64,000 nucleotides of DNA, from NCBI RefSeq assembly GCF_033439725.1, contig NW_026944384.1, forward strand, positions 3,348,001 to 3,412,000. Direction: 5' to 3'. The translations under genes were made by a program, and so were the position numbers. Below, piece by piece: positions 34,316-46,289 of the stretch. The notes under the pieces were generated by a model. That model was not told the origin of the DNA. It did no database searches and saw nothing but the letters and a program-made list of their open reading frames with translations. Position 1 is the first letter of the stretch. The number at the start of each line of letters is the position of its first letter. This DNA comes from Neurospora tetraspora. Its lineage: Eukaryota > Ascomycota > Sordariomycetes > Sordariales > Sordariaceae.

Positions 34316-36767
34316 CTGGAGGTGAGGTTAGTGATGAGATTCGGAAATCGATCATGGAAGACAATGTCCGCGCCCCGATTCCAGCAACATATCGCGGGTT
34401 TTGGCTGAAGGTTGAGAAGGTGTTCCTTTCTCGAGCCCAGGTTCCCTCTTCTCTTGGATCCCTCCCTCCCAGTCCACTTCAAGTTGCTATTGACCTGTTA
34501 TGCCGGCCCAGTGGCGAGATCGATGGTGCCGGATTCAGTATCCAATGACGTGGGAAGCCGAACCAACAGACCCTTCGGGCGGTTGGAATGCAAATCGCAT
34601 AACAAGATGTACGAAGAGACCAACCTACCGAGCTTAAATGAGATTAAAGATTAGGAGGAGATGACCAGCATCTCCGCGTCGAGTAATGGGACCAAGGAAA
34701 TTCGAAACTAGGAAAAGGCGTTGGGCCGGGAAGAACGGGTGCCGTATCGTATGTGATGATTATCGAACCGGAAACAAACAATGTGAATGCATGAGGTATA
34801 TAGTCGTGAAAGATGCAACCGAAGGGCGTGACCTGATGTCGAGAAATGCTGATTATGAAACGGGAAATCGAATGTGATAGGAGAGGAAACACACAGGAAA
34901 CACACAAGGAAGAGAGATGTGGAAATGATGATATTGAAGGAGGATGAAGATGGTACCTGAGAAAGAAAAGAGAAAACCCGAGAGAGGAAAGTCTTGGATG
35001 AGGCTTGTACGCCATGTGTCACACTCGGGGTCCTATTCCTCGACTCACGAGCCATGCCATCATGATGTATACCTCAAAGTCAAAAGCAGTAAAGTCCCGG
35101 TGTGCTGCGCTTAACGATACCAGCAATCTCCTCGCCATCCTGGCCGCCGCCAATGACTTTGAAGTCGTACCCATGCCGCCTACCCGCAGAGACGCGCTAG
35201 AACTGCCTGAAGATGTGAGTAGTGAGTACCCTGTACCCGATGACTGATGAGTCCCAATCGCCAACTGGGGTCTATTGGACCTCTGGCTATGGCATCATTG
35301 CTTGTAGGGCATGAGAGACGTTCCATTGCAGGCATGGCTTCGACGGTGTTCATGTCCCTTGCACAAGGCGGCTGACGAATGGAGCAGTGAGGAGGAACAA
35401 GCGATCTGAGAAGAGGCACTTGTCCTGGGTAAAATTCAGGTCCGCCATGCTCCCATTGGTCTCAAAAGACGGAAGATCTATTTCGGGCGCCATGGGATCC
35501 GGAATTGCACATGGTAACACCCGCAGATGGATGAATGGCTGTGAAGGCTTGGAGCTGGGAAGATGTGGGCGAGTGAGAGACTGACGCCGGGCACGCGCTT
35601 GGTCGGCGCTTAAAAGTAGGCGAGACCCCGGACACGCCCAAGGGTGGTGGGCGCCAACAAGCCAGCGACGCTATTCCCGTTCAGGTACCACCCCAGATTC
35701 TCACGAGCCACGACACTCGCCTCAACGATCCAGTGTTCTGTACATACGTACGGCTCACGGCCCGATCACGTGGAGCTTCCCATATAATCGTCCAGTCTTG
35801 TCTCAACCGAGATCTCGAGTGTGAGCTTGAGGTTGTCTTCACCCGCCCAAGCCACCATGACTGCATTTTCCCAGCCACATGCTACCACTCTTGAGTCTTG
35901 ACGAGCAAGCAACTTTACCAACGACTGCGGGACAAAGAGTTACCAAGATACAATAAGTTATCCATGGCTCTCAGCCGCCTCACATCCAGATCCGAGCTCA
36001 CGGACCGAGTGAATTCAGATAAACACCCTTGTCAAGGGAGATGTGCCGTACACCTTTGTGGGATCACAAAGGCGATGAAGTGCCGAGTCTGCCGTAGTGT
36101 TAGTTGGTGTAAAACTACGTACGGTATCCATCGCGGCCACAAAAGTTAGCCACTCCTGGCTTGACGGGATCCGCGCCATCCAGCTGGACTCAGACCATGA
36201 AGTCGACTTATGGTACCGAGGGCCATGCTGAGCTTGGGATGTTGTAACTTCCATCGTGAGGTCGGTATGTAACTACATATCACGGCGGTTGAGTCGCAGA
36301 TATATAACCATCCGTAGCCCCCATTCCACACGAGACACAATGCACCTGAAAATTTGTGATACCCTGGCGCCTACCGGTAGGCATGCTGGTGTACTAACGT
36401 CGGGTAGTACCTATCGAACGCTTCTTGGGCGATTTTGCTAACTGCAAAGTAATCTGGCTTTCGCCCATTGTTGGTATCTCTTTGATCTAAACTCCCGATT
36501 CTCCATTTTCAATGACAGAATATGCGCATCATGAGTTCACTCCCACATACCCTTTCCGTTTGAATATCTTGATGCCGCAGCAACGATGAAAAAGACTTGA
36601 TCCCTCGCCTACGCTAGATGATTCAGTTGATAAACTCCTTATGCACTAGCTTACCACCATCCGCTAAACTGCTGCGTCTCCGGCAGCAGCGGCGCCGGTG
36701 AGAAGAACGACTTCAATGACTTCAACGACGACGACTCCCCCTTGACACTCATTGATCGGCCAAATCC
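34316..36767. other. Intergenic region between the CFEM-like gene and dbp5
   Basis: About 2.4 kb of normal composition, including the promoter side of the CFEM-like gene and the dbp5 3' flank. Small open frames occur on both strands without recognisable domains. A 5' leader intron for the CFEM-like gene is possible, because the sequence before its ATG (CTCACCTCCAG) looks like an acceptor. Nothing else is supported. Confidence 0.5.
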
Positions 36768-38332
36768 CTAAGCGGCCGAATCAGTAGCGCTGGGAACGTA
36801 CTCCGCCTGGGCCCTGCTCGACTTGATAACTTCCTGCACCTTCCTCTCGGTATCATCCAAGTCGTTAGGATTCAGCTGGATAAGGTCGATTCCGTAGAAC
36901 TGAGCGATCTGGGAGAGCGCTTCGAAGCTCTTGCGGTCGTGAACAAAGCTGATCGAGACACCAACACGACCGAAACGACCGGTACGACCAATACGGTGAA
37001 GGTATGTCTCCGCGTCCGGCTCCCTCTCGCCGGGTCCCTTCATCGGAATGTCGTAGTTGATGACCATGGATACACTGGAAACATCAATACCACGTGCCAG
37101 AACGTTTGTGGTAATGAGAACCTTGGAACGTCCGGAGCGGAATTCGTCGAGAAGAACATCACGGCTTTGGCCTTCGTAGGCACCGTGAAGGGCCGAAACC
37201 TTGTGGCCATCTGCTTCCATGCGTTTCTGGACCTCGTTGGCCGTCTCTCTCGTCTGGAGGAAAGGACATTAGCACAAGCCTGAAACAAAATTGGAGGAAA
37301 AACATACCCTGACGAAGATGACGGAAGAACCAATGGTCATGAGACCATAGAGCTTGCAGAGAATGTCGTACTTGTCCTTCTCGGTAGGACAATCCATAAA
37401 CATCTGCGAAATACCCTTGACCGTAAGCTCCTTATGCTTGAGCTTCATCTGGTTGGCGTTGGGTGCGAAGCGCTCGGCGAATCTCAGAACTTTGTCGGGG
37501 AACGTCGCAGAGAAAAGGAGGATCTGAATGGTCTTGGGGAGCATGCTACTCGATGTCAGTAAAGGTTGCATAACACATGTGCCCAAAGATGAACTTACGT
37601 CTTGACGCGGACACACTGGTCACCCAGTCCCTGCTGGTCAAGCATGTTGTCGGCCTCGTCAATAACAAGAACCTTCAACTGCGAGGTGTCAAACTGCCTG
37701 CGCTTGACAAGGTCCATGACAGTTCCCGGAGTTCCCACGACGACGCTGCCTCTAACACCCGTCTCGCGCGAGATGGCGCCGGGAATGGCGGCCTCGACAA
37801 TCAAATTCTCGCAGAACTGACCAATGGTCTGAATGACGGTCTGGATCTGGCGGGCAAGCTCTCTGCTTGGAGCAAGCAGAAGGGCTTGAGGCTGGTGGGG
37901 CTTGGACAGGTCGATGCGGGAGAGGACGGTAAGGACGAAAGCAGCAGTCTTTCCAGTACCGGATTGAGACTGGGCAATCATGTTGCGGGGAGGGTCGGAG
38001 AGCATGAGAGGAAGGCACTTCTCCTGGACCTTGGAAGGCTTCTTGAAGTTGATGGCGAGCAGGCCACGGTTGACAGCCTCGGGGAGACCCAGCTCCTCGA
38101 ACGAGCTGACGGAGTAGAGAGGGCTTTCGGTGTCATTCTGGAGATCGCTCAACTTAATCTCGACCTCGTACTCGTTCTTTACAAGGTTGCTCTGGCTCTG
38201 CTCGATGGAGGTCTCGTTCTCGGCGGCCTTGGGCTCTTCGGACGCAGGGGCAGGGGCAGGCGCGGGCGCAGCCTCGGGAGCGGCAGCCGGAGCCTCGTCG
38301 GGCTTGGTGATGCGGCTGGCGAGATCGGCCAT
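36768..38332 (-). CDS. dbp5: ATP-dependent RNA helicase Dbp5 (DEAD-box)
   Basis: DEAD-box ATPase that remodels mRNPs at the cytoplasmic face of the nuclear pore during mRNA export. Exons 38332-37599, 37545-37308 and 37253-36768 (introns 53 and 54 bp) give 485 residues, the usual Dbp5/DDX19 length. An Ala/Pro-rich leader covers residues 15-40. Then come the Q-motif region ([15 protein letters not shown]...KPSKVQE, 77-104), motif I QSGTGKT (123-129), motif Ia APSRELARQ, motif Ib TPGTVMDL, motif II DEAD (225-228), motif III SAT (about 257-259), motif IV VIFVR, motif [12 protein letters not shown] and motif [13 protein letters not shown]. All catalytic motifs are intact. The start at MADLASRI was preferred over an in-frame ATG 11 codons upstream, because it matches the family N terminus as I recall it. 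The gene is divergent from the Bzz1-like gene. Confidence 0.95.
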
Positions 38333-39560
38333 TATGACGTCGTATCTGGGAGAGACTGCTGGCAACGATCAAAGTCGCAAGGTCAGTACGATACAATATG
38401 TTGTTTGGTCCTCCTGGGATTTCGGTTATCGCAAGGAGCTGAGACGTGGGTGAGTCAAGATTCAAGCTGCGCTTCCTTAGGTCCCGTCTTGGTGCCCCGC
38501 GTCCCAACTCAACGCGCCAGACCAAGGCTGCAGGACGAGAAGGCGCAAGCTGGCAAACTTACCTCAGAAGAGGGTTCAACCGTTGGGACAAACAAAATGC
38601 TTCTTTCAGACAGATGTCCGAATGGAATGTTGAGCTGTTGGTGACCACAAAGCAACTGCCAGCAGTGGTTTGTGGGCGGGAGAGAATACCTTACGAGAAG
38701 AATAGCTGTCGGCAGAAAGAGATTCTGGCAGCAGGGTTGACTGGAGAGGAAGTCGCGACGCCATCAAACCACTTCCCACTGCAGTGATAGTGGGGCATCT
38801 GCACCTTCATCCTCTAAGAGTTCCAGTTGGTACCTGCCCTGGAGTGGACGCTGGCAGGATGCCCTGACAGGCCAGAATGGACAAAGCACGAGCCAGCGGC
38901 GTGGCTTAGTGGGGTCATGAATCGTCCCTTCTTCATTCTTCATGCAGTTAACGCATACTGCCTAGAACCCGGACCGCACTAGCACCGGCCAAGCCGCAGG
39001 TCCGACGGCACAGCTGGGGCCTTCTTGAGTAAGGTAGCCACCAGCACCCCATTCCAGGTTGCCATTCTCATTTTCATTACCCAAGCGCAGTGCCACTGGG
39101 CACGGCATTCATCGTACCAACTCTCGCCGGCTGCTCGGGCTACGGTGTCGTGTACGGACCGGGATAGCCAGCCGATTAGCACTCATAACTACCTTCAGCT
39201 GTTGGAGGGGTACCTCCTACCTTTTCTTGCTTCCTTGCTCTACTTGCTTCAAGTTGTCCTTTACGCTATATATCCTGCTGTGCTTCTTTCTTCCACTTTA
39301 AAGAACACCCGCTCCTCGGTCCCGTCTTCTCGGCCGTCCATTCCTCAAAGACCTAACGGGTTCCTGCCTCCACTTGTACATACCCAGGACCAGCACAGCG
39401 CGATTCATCATCCATCTAGACAGACAGACAGACCGACAGCCGACGGCGCAATCCCATTCATCTTCCCCGAAGACTGCATTGCATGTTTACCCGACTTTCA
39501 ATCTGCATGGCTATACACGACAACAACTCTCCGTACTAAAGGAAGCTCCTCCAACAAACC
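38333..39560. promoter_or_regulatory. Divergent intergenic region, dbp5 and bzz1
   Basis: A 1.2-kb stretch between two divergently transcribed genes must hold both promoters and 5' leaders. A pyrimidine-rich stretch with CAGACAGACAGACAGACCGACAG-like repeats around 39418-39440 lies in the probable bzz1 leader. I identified no specific factor site. Confidence 0.5.
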
Positions 39561-41984
39561 ATGGCCGAGGCGGAAATTGCGCCATCCTTCGGCACCGTGC
39601 TCAAGGTTGTCCTTGTCTCTCCTGGCCAACTCGGAGGCTTTAACGTGTGGTTATAGCCATGGACTAACATTCTCGCATGCAGGATGGCTTCAAACCGGCC
39701 AATGTCTATGTGGCCAACAACATTGCCTTCTTCGACGATGTCCAGGCTTACTTCCGCGAACGGAGCGCCGCCGAGAAACGATACAGCGCCGAGCTGAGCG
39801 CGATAGCAAAGAAGTACTACGACAAGAAAGCCAAAAAGTCAACGAGCTTGAGTGTCGGCGACACCCCCACAATGACCCCTGGGTCCCTCGAGAGGTACGA
39901 TAAGGGTTTGGAACATGGTCACATCTGCTTAGGTGTTCTATGCCAGCTGACTGACGGATTTCCGTGTAACTAGCGCCTCGATGACCACATGGTCTACGAT
40001 CCTAACGAAGCTTGAACTGGTCGCCAGCGAACACGACCGTCTCGCGAACGAGTTTATCACCAAGATTGCGGACCCGATCAAAGAAGTGGCTATGAAACTG
40101 GACGCCCAACGCAAGCGCCAAGTCGAATATGCTGAAAAGCTCGAAAAAGAAAAGGAAGCCCAGTATGCCGCACTGCAGAAAGTCAAGACCAAGTACGACT
40201 CGGTATGCCAGGATGTCGAGAGCAAACGCAAAAAGTCAGAGTCGGCATTCGACAAGGCAAAGGCGCAAAGTTCGTTTCAACATCAGCTACAAGAGATGAA
40301 CAACATGAAGAACACCTACCTGATCGCCATCAACGTTACCAACAAGCAAAAGGAGAAGTACTACCACGAATTCGTTCCTGAAGTCATGGACAACCTGCAA
40401 GATCTTGCCGAGTTCCGCACAATGAAGTTGAACGGGTTTTGGTCCGAAGCCACTCAGCTCGAGTTTTCTATGCTTCAGAACTGCAGTGGTGAGGTTGACC
40501 ACATGGCCAAGGAGATTGTGCGGAATGAACCTCAGCTAGATTCCATGATGTACATGCAGCACAATACAGGCGCTTTCCAGGAGCCTCCCGACAAGGTCTT
40601 TGAGCCAAGCCCAGTATGGCACGATGACGATTCCATGGTTACGGACGAGCCAGCCAAGATCTTTCTGCGCAACGTGCTGAACAAGTCCAAGGGCCAACTC
40701 GGAGAATTGCGGCGCGAGGTAGATAAGAAGAGGCGAGAGGTGGAAGCATCAAAGCGAGCGAAACAGAGGGTGCTTGAAGGGACGGAGCAAACACAGGATG
40801 AGTTCATGGTTCTCTCACAGCTCTTCTTGCAGCAAGAGGACTTGCATCAAGTCGACCGGAAGCGGTTGACAGCAGAGGTCGAGACGTCTACGATCACTTC
40901 AGCCGTTGGTGACGTGACACTGGGTGCGAAGAGCCACAATTTCAAGTCGCAAACCTTCAAGATTCCCACCAACTGCGACTTGTGCGGAGAGAGGATATGG
41001 GGCTTGTCAGCCAAGGGCTTCGATTGCCGGGACTGCGGGTATACTTGCCATAGCAAATGCGAGATGAAGGTGCCAGCCGAGTGCCCAGGGGAGCTGAACA
41101 AGGAGGAGCGTAAAAAGTATAAGCAGGAACGACAAGAGCTGGCCAACACGCTGCTTAAGCCTACCGCATCGTCGAGCCATGTTAACGAGATGCCGGATCT
41201 TACTCGGTCAAATACAGCCAGCTCGGTGCGTTCTGGGTATGCGGCCAGCGCTCAAAGATCGATTTCCGGGCCCATTTCGCCTGGCGACGATACCCCTCCA
41301 GATGTCCCTAATACAAGGCCACCGGCAGCCTTACCAACACCGTCTAGTGTACCCCGGACGAATCGTATCCTGGCTCCGCCACCCCCGACATTCATTAGCG
41401 AACTGCCAGGGAGCGCCCCTAATGGTGGGGGCCATCAGGAACAGAAGGCAAAGATGCTTTATACCTTCGAGGCTGGAGCTGAAGGCGAACTTTCAGTGCC
41501 CGAGGGAAGAGAACTTGTGGTCTTGGAACCAGATAGTAAGTACCGTTGCCCATGGCATGATTGATACGAGTAGCTCACACACTTTTTAGCGGGAAGCGGG
41601 TGGACAAGGGTGCGGGCGGGCTATAAGGAAGGCAATGTACCGACATCATACGTCGAGATACTACCACCATCCACTCCTACGGCTCTCGTACCACAGCACA
41701 CGGGCCAATCGGGCCGGCCACCATCGACTTACTCCAACAGCGGCTCATCCATCGCGGCATCGACGAAGAAGAAGGGACCTGCGGTGGCCCCAAGACGTGG
41801 AGCCAAGAAGCTGCAGTATGTTGAGGCGCTGTACGATTACCAGGCTGGTAGCGACACGGAGCATAGCATGACTGTGGGCGAGAGGTTCGTTCTGATTAAG
41901 GAGGACCAAGGAGACGGGTGGGCAGAGGTGGAGAAGGGAGGAGTGACAAAGAGTGTCCCTGCGAACTACGTCCAGGCTGTTTAG
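39561..41984 (+). CDS. bzz1: Bzz1-type F-BAR, C1 and double SH3 protein
   Basis: Membrane-curving adaptor that recruits the WASP/Las17-Arp2/3 actin machinery at endocytic sites. Exons 39561-39605, 39683-39894, 39974-41535 and 41590-41984 give 737 residues. The F-BAR domain runs from about residue 16 (DGFKPANVYV...FFRERSAAEKRYS-like FCH start) through the coiled coil to about 300. A C1 zinc finger (HNF...CDLCGERIWG...CRDCGYTCHSKC...CPG) lies near 405-455 with all His and Cys ligands present. SH3-1 (MLYTFEAGAEGELSV) covers about 577-632 and SH3-2 (VEALYDYQAGSDTEHS) about 680-737. A Ser/Pro-rich linker separates C1 and SH3-1. Intron 1 has an unusual donor, GTTGTC, but the LK/DGFKP junction it makes fits the family. 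The gene matches the Bzz1 domain order exactly. Confidence 0.93.
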
Positions 41985-43656
41985 TATACCTCTCGGTGCG
42001 CTTATCAGGGCTCAAGACAGGTTCGTTTTGACACCAGACTGGCCTCGGCGATGCGATGCGATAGCTCACCGGTCTGGCTGTGAAGATTGGATTCGATTAT
42101 CACCCCATGGATACGGGAAAACCTTTAATTACATTCCTCGGGGACCTGAGAAGATCTCATGGGCCCTTATTTGTACATCAGTTTTCAACTGCGACGTTGG
42201 TATAGGAGTGTTCTTGATTGGTAGTCAGCTTTGCTTCTTCTTTTCTCCCTTCTCGTTCGTTACCCCTTTTTGGTTGTTTGGGGTACCCCTGCCAAGAACA
42301 CAGGTTCCTGAAACGGTATGACGTAGTTGGTGCATCGTGCATGGACCTTTTCCATGGAATTCATCTCCGGTCTTCTCTAGTCGAAAGTCACACACCATCC
42401 AAAAAGCTTCAAGCTTGTGCATTGTTCGTGAGTTCAAGCTTTTTTGCCGAGGGCGCCACTGTTTCGGGTACCAGATCCGTTCTTGGGAGCTTAGGTCACA
42501 GTTCGTGCCTTGTGTCGTCCAAGCGTACACTCGCTTCTTACTACGAGCCTGACCATTTGGAGACTCGACTTCCGGAGTAAAGGTCCAGCAGAACTCGGCC
42601 ATATTTGTTTACCCACGGAATGCTGAAACGAGTTCCCTACAGCAAACGGAACAAAGAACACAGCAAGACGGTTGTATGTCAGGCAATCGGTGTCCTCCTT
42701 GCCAATTGGATTTTAGCGCTTTGGTGGGTGACTCTCGTCCCACATGTCCCGGAGACTACATGTTCTCGGGGAGCCCGAGTTAGGTATCCTCGACGGCTTG
42801 TTCTATTATTATTTTAGACTACTAAGTACCACGCTGAATGGCTTGCATATCGAATGAAATTCGTTATACTTGTGATAGAAAAGAAATGCTGCAAAGAGTG
42901 TACCTCGAGGCAAGACAGAAGATCCCTTCTCGATGCGTGGATGTTGATCTCGAGTGATATGCAGGAGAGAGTTGCACAGCCTTCCACAAAAGTTAAAGGT
43001 CTGCGCTGGCAGTGGAAAAACATGAAACAGAAGCAGGTAAATCTTGAACATCCCGTCAATCTGTTTCCCTCCGGAACAATGACTGGGACTCTACCAATCC
43101 ACAAACCTTGAATCATCAGCCATTATACGTCCAAAATGTCTAATGCCAGGTACCTATACCGGTCTGATCACCACTGCAACCCCACTGCACCAGGGAACTT
43201 GCCCGTTCGGTCATTCTTGTGAAGGGACACGGGAAGGGATGAGCAATGCGCTTACCAACAATCTGAATGGCTGGCAATCGACCTCCTGATCCCTTGTGGT
43301 GACACGGCTTGCTTTTATGTGCTCCTCCCCCTCCTCGTTTCACTCCAGTTGCCCTTTCCTCCAAGAGCACCTTCCACTCTCAACAACATTTCCGTGTTTG
43401 AAACGGTTTCCCCTCATTAGTACACAGGCTGTTTGCCCAATCCCCTCGTTCAGTTTGTTCTTGATCGCACGCATCAATACTTTTCTATTCTGATTATCTC
43501 TGCTTCACTTTGTTTACTTAATCAACCATTATCTGGCACATTTTGGACTCACCATCCCAATAGACTGGCCGATAATTCTTATCGACGCGCAAACTACACG
43601 GCTACCGTCTATTCGCCTACGTATCACAAACTCTCGAAAGTATTCGCGGCGCCAAA
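41985..43656. other. Intergenic region between bzz1 and the GH72 gene
   Basis: Contains the bzz1 3' flank and the promoter and 5' leader of the GH72 gene, with pyrimidine-rich sequence before its ATG. Small open frames have no domain support. Confidence 0.5.
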
Positions 43657-45265
43657 ATGAAGTCTGTCAGCTTGATGTCGGCTTTGGCGTCCATCGCCAG
43701 CCTCAGTGCAGCGAGCCCAACGCCAACCGAGCAGGAGCAGCCGCACAAGAGGGCTGATCTCCCTGCTGTCACAGTCTCCGGAAATGGTGAGTGATCGAGG
43801 CTTCAGAAGATGTCGTCTTTACATTAGCGGGGATACTGATTTCTTTGTGAATAGCCTTCTGGAAGGGCAAGGAGCGCTTCTATATTCGCGGAATCGACTA
43901 CCAGCCGGGAGGATCGTCCGGCATGACGGATCCCTTGGCCGATCTCGACACGTGCAAGCGCGACGTTGCTGAGTTCAAGAAGATGGGAGTCAACACCGTT
44001 CGAGTCTACATGGTGGACAACTCCAAGAAGCACGACGATTGCATGAATCTCTTGGCCGATGCCGGGATTTATGTCGTTATCGACGCCAACAGTCCCCTTT
44101 ACTCGCTCAACCGCTTCGACCCCCACCAGTCGTACAACGACAAGTACCTCCAGAGCGTTTTCGCCACGATCGATGCGTTTGCCAAGTTCGACAACACCCT
44201 TGCCTTCTTCTCGGGCAACGAGGTCATCAACGATGTGGTCAACAGCACCCTGGCAGCCAAATATGTCAAGGCCACCACTCGTGATATGCGCCAGTATATC
44301 GGCAACCGTGGTTACAGGAAGATTCCTGTTGGATACTCGGCTGCGGATGTGTCTCAGAACCGCATGCAGCTTGCCAACTACATGAACTGTGGAACCGAGG
44401 ACGAGAGAAGCGACTTCTTCGCCTTCGTAAGTTTTCCTTTTGGTCAAGTTGTGCAGCTCAGAACCTAACGTGAGATACAGAACGATTATTCCTGGTGCAG
44501 TTCGGACTTCGTGAGCTCCGGCTGGGACCAAAAGGTGAAGAACTTCACTGGTTACGGCATCCCCATTTTGTAAGTCTCAACTTTCCGCCGAGAAACTTGC
44601 AAAACCAGCATAACTGACCTTCTTATAAGCCTTTCTGAGTATGGTTGCATCACGAACACCCGCGACTTCGGCGAGATGGGGGCTCTCATGAGCGACAAGA
44701 TGACCAGCGTCTACTCGGGAGGTCTCATGTACGAGTATGCACTGGAGGCGAACGGATACGGAATTGCCAAGCTCGGACCTGGAAGCAAGGTTGAGGAGAA
44801 GCCCGAATTCGCCAACTTCGTCAAGGCCTTGAGCAAGTACCCGGCGCCCACTGGTGATGGTGGCTTCACCTCGACTACCAAGGCCGCTGCTTGCCCTACC
44901 AAGGACTCCAACTGGATGGTCGACTCTACTTTGCTGCCTGCTATTCCCGAGGGTGCCAAGAAGGTAAGGAGAATCGTTTTAATCATAAACCTTAACGGTA
45001 TCTAACTAACAAATTATAACAGTTCATGAAGGATGGCGCTGGAACTGGCCCCGGTCTGAAGGGTGAGGGCTCTCAGCAGGCCCAGGGTACTAGCACTGGC
45101 GACGCCCAACCGGGTTCTGGATCTTCCACGAACACTGCTTCTCCTTCCAGCAGCCAGAGTGAGAATGCCGGAAGCACCCGCGGTATCGGTCCCGTTGACA
45201 AGGCTCCTTTCGTTGTCACCGGATTGGTCATGTTCTTCACCTTGACCGGTACCCTTCTTCTCTAA
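43657..45265 (+). CDS. gel-3: GPI-anchored 1,3-beta-glucanosyltransferase, GH72
   Basis: Elongates and branches beta-1,3-glucan in the cell wall by cleaving a chain and transferring it. Exons 43657-43786, 43855-44426, 44481-44569, 44630-44963 and 45023-45265 (introns 54-68 bp) give 455 residues. A signal peptide spans about 1-19. The catalytic GH72 domain shows FYIRGIDYQPGG, NTVRVYMVDN, the acid/base Glu in SGNEVIND (E166) and the nucleophile Glu in LSEYGC (E267). The family Cys residues are present. The C terminus has a Ser/Gly-rich linker, then a hydrophobic tail (VVTGLVMFFTLTGTLLL) typical of GPI attachment. No X8/CBM43 Cys-box is present, so this is the short GH72 subfamily. The start sits in CCAAAATGAAG context. 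The paralog name gel-3 is a recollection and less certain than the family. Confidence 0.93.
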
Positions 45266-46289
45266 ATGAGGAAACGATGTAGCTTGAAGTTTGCTAGATC
45301 TACCAGTTGATGACGAGGCGTTGATAGCTGCCGTCCAGCTGGATAGCGGAGTGCATTGTATACTATAGAATAATGTCTTTTTTCTTCAGGATTTCGTGTT
45401 AAGAACGTGAAACCGTGACCCATTGTGAGACAATGTCTTCGAGTCTGGACATCATTGTAATCACCTACATTTGGAACTAGTTCTTATTCTTCTCCTTAAA
45501 ATTTTCTGCCAGCCTGCTCATCACGTCGACTTGAGCGTGTAAGTGTCCGCTTCTAGAGTAGTGTTATGTACTTGTTTAACAAAGGCAGAATGGGGGTTAT
45601 AGAACTCACCCCTTCTTTCACAGCAAGAACCGGGAAGTGGTTGTGTCGTCGGTATTTCGTAAAAAAGGAAAGCCACTTCTTACTACCTGGTCCTCATATG
45701 ACATATCTCGCCTTTGCCTCACTCGCCAGCCGATATAAAAAGGAAATGAATCAAAAAGGGAAAAAAAAAGAAATTTGAAAAATAAAGCAAGATTCACAGT
45801 AGCAGGGCACTACTATTCTCCTCGGGAACGAGTACGGAGGACGTGTCGACATCCGAAATCCAAGCTTTACTCGAAAGAAATCGTGACGTGCAACCGAGTC
45901 GAACGCGGGACCTCCGTCGACGGCCGCGGGGGGTACGGCACACTGAAGAGACCCTCAATGGGATCAGTTGAGCGGACTGGCTGCTTATTAAGGGCAAGCG
46001 CGGCGGCGCAGGTGGTCCAGATTTCGTCCGATGGTGTCGGTTTGCCCTCCGTGAAGGAAGGTATGGGGTGGGTGGACTGTGAAACCACTTCGTTCTTTCT
46101 GTGAAAGAGGGGACGAGTTCTATACCATTCAATTCTGATACATGTTCCCATCTATATCTCAGCAGCACGTTAACAACCCGAAGCCTCACTCTATTCGCAA
46201 CCCCTTCAGTTTTAAGCCCCAACCAACCATCCTTCCTACCCTTTATCCTCCTCCCATCATACACTCCTCACCCCCTCGTCTCGTCACGC
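45266..46289. other. Convergent spacer, GH72 gene and fRMsr gene
   Basis: Tail-to-tail 1.0-kb stretch that should hold both 3' untranslated regions. No supported gene. Confidence 0.5.

Noticed and set aside
37577-38644. 355-codon open frame on the + strand
   Set aside because: Antisense shadow of dbp5 exon 1; low-complexity Gly/Leu/Arg composition and no domain.
43824-44531. 235-codon open frame on the minus strand
   Set aside because: Antisense shadow of the GH72 catalytic exon and crosses its intron boundary.
45880-45940. Possible second tRNA (T-arm-like GTTCGACTC on the minus strand)
   Set aside because: No matching acceptor stem, D-arm or anticodon stem could be drawn around it.
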